Source: an uncultured Lachnospiraceae bacterium (GTDB lineage Bacteria; Bacillota; Clostridia; Lachnospirales; Lachnospiraceae). Taken from it: a stretch of DNA of 9,398 nt. The notes below the pieces were generated by a model. It was not told where the DNA came from and searched no databases. It saw only the letters and a program-made list of their open reading frames with translations. Below, in pieces: positions 6,319-9,398 of the stretch. The stretch spans positions 1-9,398 of the forward strand of contig CAKRJM010000076.1 of assembly GCA_934351765.1 (NCBI GenBank), given 5' to 3'. The position numbers and the translations under genes were made by a program. Positions within the stretch are counted from its first letter, which is position 1. Every line of letters begins with the position of its first letter.

Positions 6319-7662
6319 TTATTTTACTGCGGCAGTGTTTTTGCCCCAGGGCCCCTTGCTGTAAAAAATCATAGACAGACAGGTTGCAATAGACCAGCCG
6401 ATGGGCCATGCACACCAGATACCTACGGAGCTGTTCAGGATTTTAGAAAGAACAAATGCAAGAACCACACGGAGAACCAGGTCGGTAAAAGTTGCAATCA
6501 TGAATTTCTTCATCATCTCTGCGCCACGGAGGATGCCATCGGCAACCAGCTTGGCAGAAACCACAAAGTAGAACGGTGCTACAATCCGCAGAAACAGAAG
6601 TCCGGTTCCGATTGCAGGGCCGGTGGGATCATCCATGAACAGGAGCAGAAAATATTTTCCTGCAAACAGATAGAGAAGCACCAGCGGAATACATAAGGTC
6701 CATACCAGCTTGAGACCAGCCTTGAAGCCCTGTTTTACACGCTCCAGCTTTGCTGCACCCATGTTCTGGGCAGTATAGTTGGAAACACCGTTTCCAAGAG
6801 TGGTAAAGGATGTGATCACCAGATTGTTTAACTTGATCGCAGCAGAATATCCGGCCATAACACTGGTTCCGAAACCGTTGATGATACTCTGGATCATAAT
6901 ATTGCCTACCGAGATAAAACTCTGCTGTAAGATACTGGGAATTGCAACAACCGAAATCTTTTTGAATATCGGCCAGGAAAACAGCGATGCCTTCCCTTCA
7001 TGGGGAACTGTCTTTAAGCGCTTCAATACAAACAGGATTGCCAGCACACAGCTTACTCCCTGACAGATAAAGGTTGCCCAAGCTACACCGGCTACCCCCA
7101 TATTGAACGCAGTCACAAAGAGAATATCCATTCCGATGTTGGAGGTAGAGGATACCGCCAGGAATAAGAACGGGGTTTTGGAATCACCAAGAGCTGAGAA
7201 GATACCGGTAGCGATATTATAGAAAAAGACAAACGGAAGCCCCCAGATATAAATATCCAAATAAAGCTGGGAATCACCGATGATCTCCGCCGGTGTATTG
7301 ATCAGCTCCAGCAGCGCATGACAGCCGAGAATACCAAGCAGCATCAGCAGTGCACAGAGGATCGCGCTGGAAATCATCGTGGTATAAACAGCCGTTTTCA
7401 TTTTTCCGTATTGTTTTGCTCCGAAGAACTGGGAGACAACAACGGACCATCCGATGTTGCAGCCAAACGCAAACGCAATGAAGATCAGAGTGATCTCATA
7501 GCCGTTTCCGACGGCGGCCAGAGCATTTTCACCAATAAATTTGCCGGCAACCAGGCTGTCGGCAATATTATAAAGCTGCTGGAAGATAATACTTCCAAAC
7601 AATGGAAGACAGAAGCGCCAGAGGACGGATTCCGGCTTTCCTACAGTCAGATCCTTATTCAT
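6319..7662 (-). CDS. MATE family multidrug/cation antiporter
   Basis: The 447-residue integral membrane protein should export an organic compound in exchange for Na+ or H+. It begins MNKDLTVGKPESVLWRFCLP, and a first hydrophobic segment (SIIFQQLYNIADSLVAGKFI) follows with the typical MATE pattern of a membrane helix, YNIADS and GENALAAVG. About 12 hydrophobic segments can be counted in two halves. VVVSQFFGAKQYGKMK in the first half and YTAQNMGAAKLERVKQG in the second are the paired family motifs. I chose the ATG at 7660-7662, not one 15 codons upstream, because it gives the family N-terminus, avoids overlap with the previous gene, and has AAGGAG (complement of 7674-7679) 11 nt upstream. The kinase-like gene ends 2 nt before it, so the two are almost certainly co-transcribed. 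The exported substrate cannot be deduced. Confidence 0.93.
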   Translation of the reverse strand: MNKDLTVGKPESVLWRFCLPLFGSIIFQQLYNIADSLVAGKFIGENALAAVGNGYEITLIFIAFAFGCNIGWSVVVSQFFGAKQYGKMKTAVYTTMISSAILCALLMLLGILGCHALLELINTPAEIIGDSQLYLDIYIWGLPFVFFYNIATGIFSALGDSKTPFLFLAVSSTSNIGMDILFVTAFNMGVAGVAWATFICQGVSCVLAILFVLKRLKTVPHEGKASLFSWPIFKKISVVAIPSILQQSFISVGNIMIQSIINGFGTSVMAGYSAAIKLNNLVITSFTTLGNGVSNYTAQNMGAAKLERVKQGFKAGLKLVWTLCIPLVLLYLFAGKYFLLLFMDDPTGPAIGTGLLFLRIVAPFYFVVSAKLVADGILRGAEMMKKFMIATFTDLVLRVVLAFVLSKILNSSVGIWCAWPIGWSIATCLSMIFYSKGPWGKNTAAVK

Positions 7663-7664
7663 GC

Positions 7665-8285
7665 TTAAACACGCTCCTTCATACTCGTTACTAACAGATC
7701 CACACAACCGTCAATGCCATAGGAACTGCTGGAAAACATTATGTCATAGCTTTCCGGTTTTCCCCACTGGGTTTCCGAATAGAAATCGAAATACTGCCGG
7801 CGCATACGGTCGATCTGTTTCATCCTCTTTTCGGCATCCCTGCGGTCCAGGCTGTTTCGATCCATGATCCTGGAAAGCTTCTGTTCCGGATCCGCATAAA
7901 TAAAGACCGATAAGACCTTGTCCGCTCCAAGCGAATCACGCAGAAGCGAGGAAGCACAGCGTCCGATAATCACACAGGAACCTTTTGCAGCCAGTTCCTC
8001 GATCACACGGCGTTCCGCATCAAAGGTGATCTGGCTTTCGGAATAGAACGCGTTCTGGATGCCTGCGGAGTCCACAAAGACATCACCGGTCAGAAACCGG
8101 TCATGGTTGACTGGTTTTTCATCTTCATCCTTTAAAAGAGAGTAGGAGAGATGAGATTCCTCTGCCGTCTTTTTCAAAATTAATTTGTCATAACAGGGAA
8201 TATCCAGCGCCGCTGCAAGTCGTTCACCGATCTCACGGCCGCCGCTTCCATATTCCCGTCCAATACAGATTACTGTCTTTTTCAT
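7665..8285 (-). CDS. Cytidylate kinase-like family protein (second paralogue)
   Basis: This 206-residue protein belongs to the same cytidylate kinase-like family as the gene at 4581-5219. It opens with VICIGREYGSGGREIGERLA (5-24), again with Gly-Gly instead of the Lys-Ser/Thr of a classic P-loop. It shares CYDKLIL (31-37), DEKPVN (55-60), SCVIIGRC (103-110), a basic lid-like segment with RMRRQYFDFYSETQWG (140-155), and SYDIMFSSSSYGIDGCVDLL (159-178). The middle (about 60-95) differs strongly from the first copy, so this is an old duplication or separate acquisition. Its role and substrate are not established. The start has GAGG (complement of 8294-8297) 8 nt upstream, and a good promoter lies at 8338-8366. 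The MATE gene follows after 2 nt, which implies joint expression. Confidence 0.86.
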   Translation of the reverse strand: MKKTVICIGREYGSGGREIGERLAAALDIPCYDKLILKKTAEESHLSYSLLKDEDEKPVNHDRFLTGDVFVDSAGIQNAFYSESQITFDAERRVIEELAAKGSCVIIGRCASSLLRDSLGADKVLSVFIYADPEQKLSRIMDRNSLDRRDAEKRMKQIDRMRRQYFDFYSETQWGKPESYDIMFSSSSYGIDGCVDLLVTSMKERV

Positions 8286-8337
8286 CTTGGATTCCTCTTT
8301 TCCATGATAGATATGGAGTTCTTTTTACACCGAAGTT

Positions 8338-8366
8338 ATTATAGCGGGAAAGTAAAAAAATGGGAA
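8338..8366 (-). promoter_or_regulatory. Sigma-A-like promoter for the kinase-like/MATE operon
   Basis: Read on the - strand, TTCCCA (8366-8361; 4/6 match to TTGACA) is followed after 17 nt by a perfect TATAAT (8343-8338). Transcription would start near 8331, giving a leader of about 45 nt before the ATG at 8285. No hairpin is evident in that leader. Confidence 0.65.
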
Positions 8367-8388
8367 ACACATATTTTAAATGTTTGAT

Positions 8389-8403
8389 ATGTCAATTTGA
8401 CAT
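8389..8403. promoter_or_regulatory. 15-bp palindrome, possible operator
   Basis: ATGTCAA (8389-8395) and TTGACAT (8397-8403) form a perfect 7-bp inverted repeat around a single T. It lies about 60 bp upstream of the predicted transcription start of the kinase-like/MATE operon. Both arms contain TTGACA on one strand, but no good -10 box stands at the right distance on either strand, so an operator is more likely than a pair of -35 boxes. Confidence 0.45.
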
Positions 8404-8426
8404 GGTAAGATAATCGGTTCACATAA

Positions 8427-8465
8427 ATGCCTTATATGAATGCCTTACATGAATGTCTTAGCTGA
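8427..8465. repeat. Three tandem 13-bp repeats
   Basis: The units are ATGCCTTATATGA (8427-8439), ATGCCTTACATGA (8440-8452) and ATGTCTTAGCTGA (8453-8465). Units 1 and 2 differ at one base; unit 3 differs from unit 2 at three. A decayed copy may precede them (8414-8426). The period is not a multiple of 3 and no ribosome binding site is present, so they are not coding. They lie between two divergent genes. Confidence 0.75.
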
Positions 8466-8502
8466 AATGCAGATTTTTATAACCGAAAGCTCTTTCTGGC
8501 CA

Positions 8503-8538
8503 TATTTATTCGTTAAAGTTGAGTTTTGCGAATAAATA
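8503..8538. repeat. 10-bp inverted repeat with 16-nt spacer
   Basis: TATTTATTCG (8503-8512) is the exact reverse complement of CGAATAAATA (8529-8538). A weak promoter-like pair, TTAAAG (8513-8518) and TAGAAT (8537-8542) with an 18-nt gap, overlaps the spacer and right arm. It could be an operator or an RNA hairpin. Confidence 0.5.
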
Positions 8539-8573
8539 GAATAATGCCAAGAACATACTCTCTCAGGGGAAAT

Positions 8574-8606
8574 GTGCCGGTTGGCTGGCCCGGGTGGGCC
8601 GCGAAA
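8574..8606. other. GC-rich island with a small hairpin in an AT-rich spacer
   Basis: About 33 bases rich in G and C stand out from AT-rich flanks. GGCCC (8587-8591) pairs with GGGCC (8596-8600) around GGGT, and a 6-bp pairing of AAATGT (8570-8575) with ACATTT (8618-8623) encloses the island. No T-run follows on either strand, so it is not an intrinsic terminator. I could not match it to a riboswitch class that I know. Confidence 0.4.
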
Positions 8607-8640
8607 GGAAATTTAAAACATTTATTTATGGGTTTAGTTA

Positions 8641-8649
8641 TGTTATACT
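8641..8649 (+). promoter_or_regulatory. Extended -10 promoter for the TtcA-like gene
   Basis: TGTTATACT is a TGn-type extended -10 with TATACT (8644-8649; 5/6 match). The hexamer 17 nt upstream (TTTATT, 8621-8626) is a weak -35, which an extended -10 can tolerate. Transcription would start at about 8656, exactly where the 20-bp repeat array begins, leaving a leader of about 94 nt. Confidence 0.55.
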
Positions 8650-8655
8650 ATATTC

Positions 8656-8715
8656 TGTTTAGAAAAATCTAGACTTGTTTACGAAAATCTAAAGCTGTTT
8701 GGGAACACCTAAATT
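8656..8715 (+). repeat. Three 20-bp phased repeats, each an inverted repeat, in the TtcA-like leader
   Basis: The units begin TGTTT at 8656, 8676 and 8696, exactly 20 bp apart. Unit 1 is TGTTTAGAAAAATCTAGACT, unit 2 TGTTTACGAAAATCTAAAGC and unit 3 TGTTTGGGAACACCTAAATT. Each has dyad symmetry of the form TTTA-N8-TAAA, with one base changed in units 1 and 3. As RNA, unit 1 folds into 7 bp (GTTTAGA with TCTAGAC, AAAA loop) and unit 3 into 6 bp (TTTGGG with CCTAAA, AACA loop); unit 2 pairs weakly. They may be three operators on one helix face or a hairpin array in the mRNA leader. Confidence 0.75.
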
Positions 8716-8749
8716 TATTAACGATTTCATACATAAAGGACTACTCACT

Positions 8750-9398
8750 ATGGAACTTCAAAAATTATTAAGCTACACCCGCCGGGCGGTCGATGATTAC
8801 CGAATGATCGAGTCCGGTGATAAAATCGCCGTTGGAATTTCCGGAGGCAAGGACAGTTTAACCTTATTATACGCGCTTCATGGACTGCAGCGTTTTTATC
8901 CGAAGCCGTTTTCCATTGAAGCCATCAGCATCGCTGTATTCCCGGATATGGAGCTATCTCCGGTAAAGAAATTGTGTAAAGAGCTTGATGTTCCCTACAC
9001 GATCGTTTCCACGCAGATCGGTGAAATTGTATTTGATGTGCGGAAAGAATCGAATCCCTGTTCGCTGTGTGCGAAAATGCGGAAAGGTGCGTTCAATGAC
9101 AAAGCCAAGGAACTTGGCTGCAATAAAATTGCTTATGCCCATCATAAGGATGACATTGTGGAGACGATGTTAATGTCCCTGATCTATGAGGGAAGATTTC
9201 ACTCGTTCTCTCCTGTCACTCATCTGGACCGCATGGACTTGACTGTGATCCGGCCGCTTCTTTATGTACCGGAGGCGGATATCATCGGCTTCAAAAATAA
9301 ATTTCATCTTCCGGTCTGTAAAAATCCATGTCCGGCGGACGGCCATACCCGGAGGGAATATGTGAAAAATCTGGTACGTACCTTGACGAAAGAAAATC
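8750..9398 (+). CDS. TtcA-like PP-loop ATPase (tRNA 2-thiocytidine biosynthesis family), 3' end missing
   Basis: The frame is open from ATG 8750 to the right edge (216 codons). The product is a PP-loop (N-type ATP pyrophosphatase) tRNA-modifying enzyme: TtcA relatives adenylate C32 of tRNA and replace its oxygen with sulfur. Visible are SGGKDS (31-36, ATP site), NPCSLCAKMRKGAF (102-115) with Cys104 and Cys107 as in the TtcA CxxC motif, AYAHHKDDIVETMLM (128-142), and a late cysteine pair, Cys190 and Cys194, in PVCKNPC (188-194). By analogy with TtcA, three of these cysteines may hold a [4Fe-4S] cluster. The start has AAAGGA (8735-8740) 9 nt upstream. Probably only a few tens of residues are cut off, judging from family length. 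TilS is an alternative in the same superfamily, but the CSLC motif favours TtcA. Confidence 0.88.
   Translation, partial: MELQKLLSYTRRAVDDYRMIESGDKIAVGISGGKDSLTLLYALHGLQRFYPKPFSIEAISIAVFPDMELSPVKKLCKELDVPYTIVSTQIGEIVFDVRKESNPCSLCAKMRKGAFNDKAKELGCNKIAYAHHKDDIVETMLMSLIYEGRFHSFSPVTHLDRMDLTVIRPLLYVPEADIIGFKNKFHLPVCKNPCPADGHTRREYVKNLVRTLTKEN

Larger units (their letters stand above)
8286..8749. other. 464-bp gene-free spacer between divergent genes
   Basis: No credible gene lies here. It holds a promoter for the leftward operon, a palindrome, 13-bp tandem repeats, an inverted repeat, a GC-rich island, an extended -10 box and a 20-bp repeat array, each listed separately. The only small reading frame noted (28 codons, 8449-8535) lacks a ribosome binding site and starts inside the repeats. 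Confidence 0.7.

Noticed and set aside
7663..7707. Longer MATE start at 7705-7707
   Set aside because: It would overlap the kinase-like gene by 43 nt, adds 15 residues (MCGSVSNEYEG...) not like a MATE N-terminus, and the ATG at 7660-7662 has a Shine-Dalgarno sequence.
8397..8428. TTGACA at 8397-8402 as the -35 of a rightward promoter
   Set aside because: No acceptable -10 lies 16-18 nt downstream; the hexamer is better explained as one arm of the palindrome.
8449..8535. 28-codon reading frame (MNVLAEMQIF...) in the spacer
   Set aside because: There is no ribosome binding site, it begins inside the 13-bp repeats and ends inside the inverted repeat. No family is recognisable.

Overview
The window looks like a chromosomal segment from a Gram-positive, low-to-mid GC Clostridia bacterium, most likely Lachnospiraceae. 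This rests on a SepF/YlmH/LspA/RluD-type cluster, AGGAG-type ribosome binding sites, sigma-A-like promoters, and two members of the cytidylate kinase-like family common in that group. The genus cannot be fixed from the sequence alone. There are no rRNA or tRNA genes, transposases, phage genes or CRISPR arrays.

Left part, 1-4433, + strand: the 3' end of an HlyD-like membrane-fusion protein gene, then a sigma-A promoter (TTGACA-N17-GATAAT), then a compact run sepF - ylmH - aroB - lspA - rluD/ylyB. It is a variant of the Firmicutes ylm division cluster. SepF anchors FtsZ, YlmH is an S4 RNA-binding protein, LspA matures lipoproteins, and the RluD-type enzyme pseudouridylates rRNA. AroB (shikimate pathway) sits where divIVA and ileS stand in Bacillus. 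aroB-lspA overlap by 4 nt and lspA-rluD by 1 nt, so translation is probably coupled.

Middle part, 4434-6318: a short leader with a TATAAT box, a 10-bp hairpin and a strong intrinsic terminator precedes a cytidylate kinase-like gene (PF13189 type) and a YdhF-like aldo/keto reductase. A clean terminator follows the reductase, and directly against it lies a perfect 17-bp inverted repeat that lacks terminator geometry.

Right part, 6319-8285, - strand: a second, divergent cytidylate kinase-like paralogue and a MATE efflux transporter form a two-gene operon with a 2-nt gap, read from a promoter near 8338-8366. A 464-bp gene-free region (8286-8749) separates it from a divergent TtcA-like PP-loop ATPase that runs off the right edge. 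That spacer is unusually structured: a 15-bp palindrome, three 13-bp tandem repeats, a 10-bp inverted repeat, a GC-rich hairpin island, and three 20-bp phased repeats just downstream of an extended -10 box.

I found no clear new multi-gene system. The best leads are the kinase-MATE pair with its same-window paralogue, the structured spacer before the TtcA-like gene, and the double-hairpin leader at 4458-4557.
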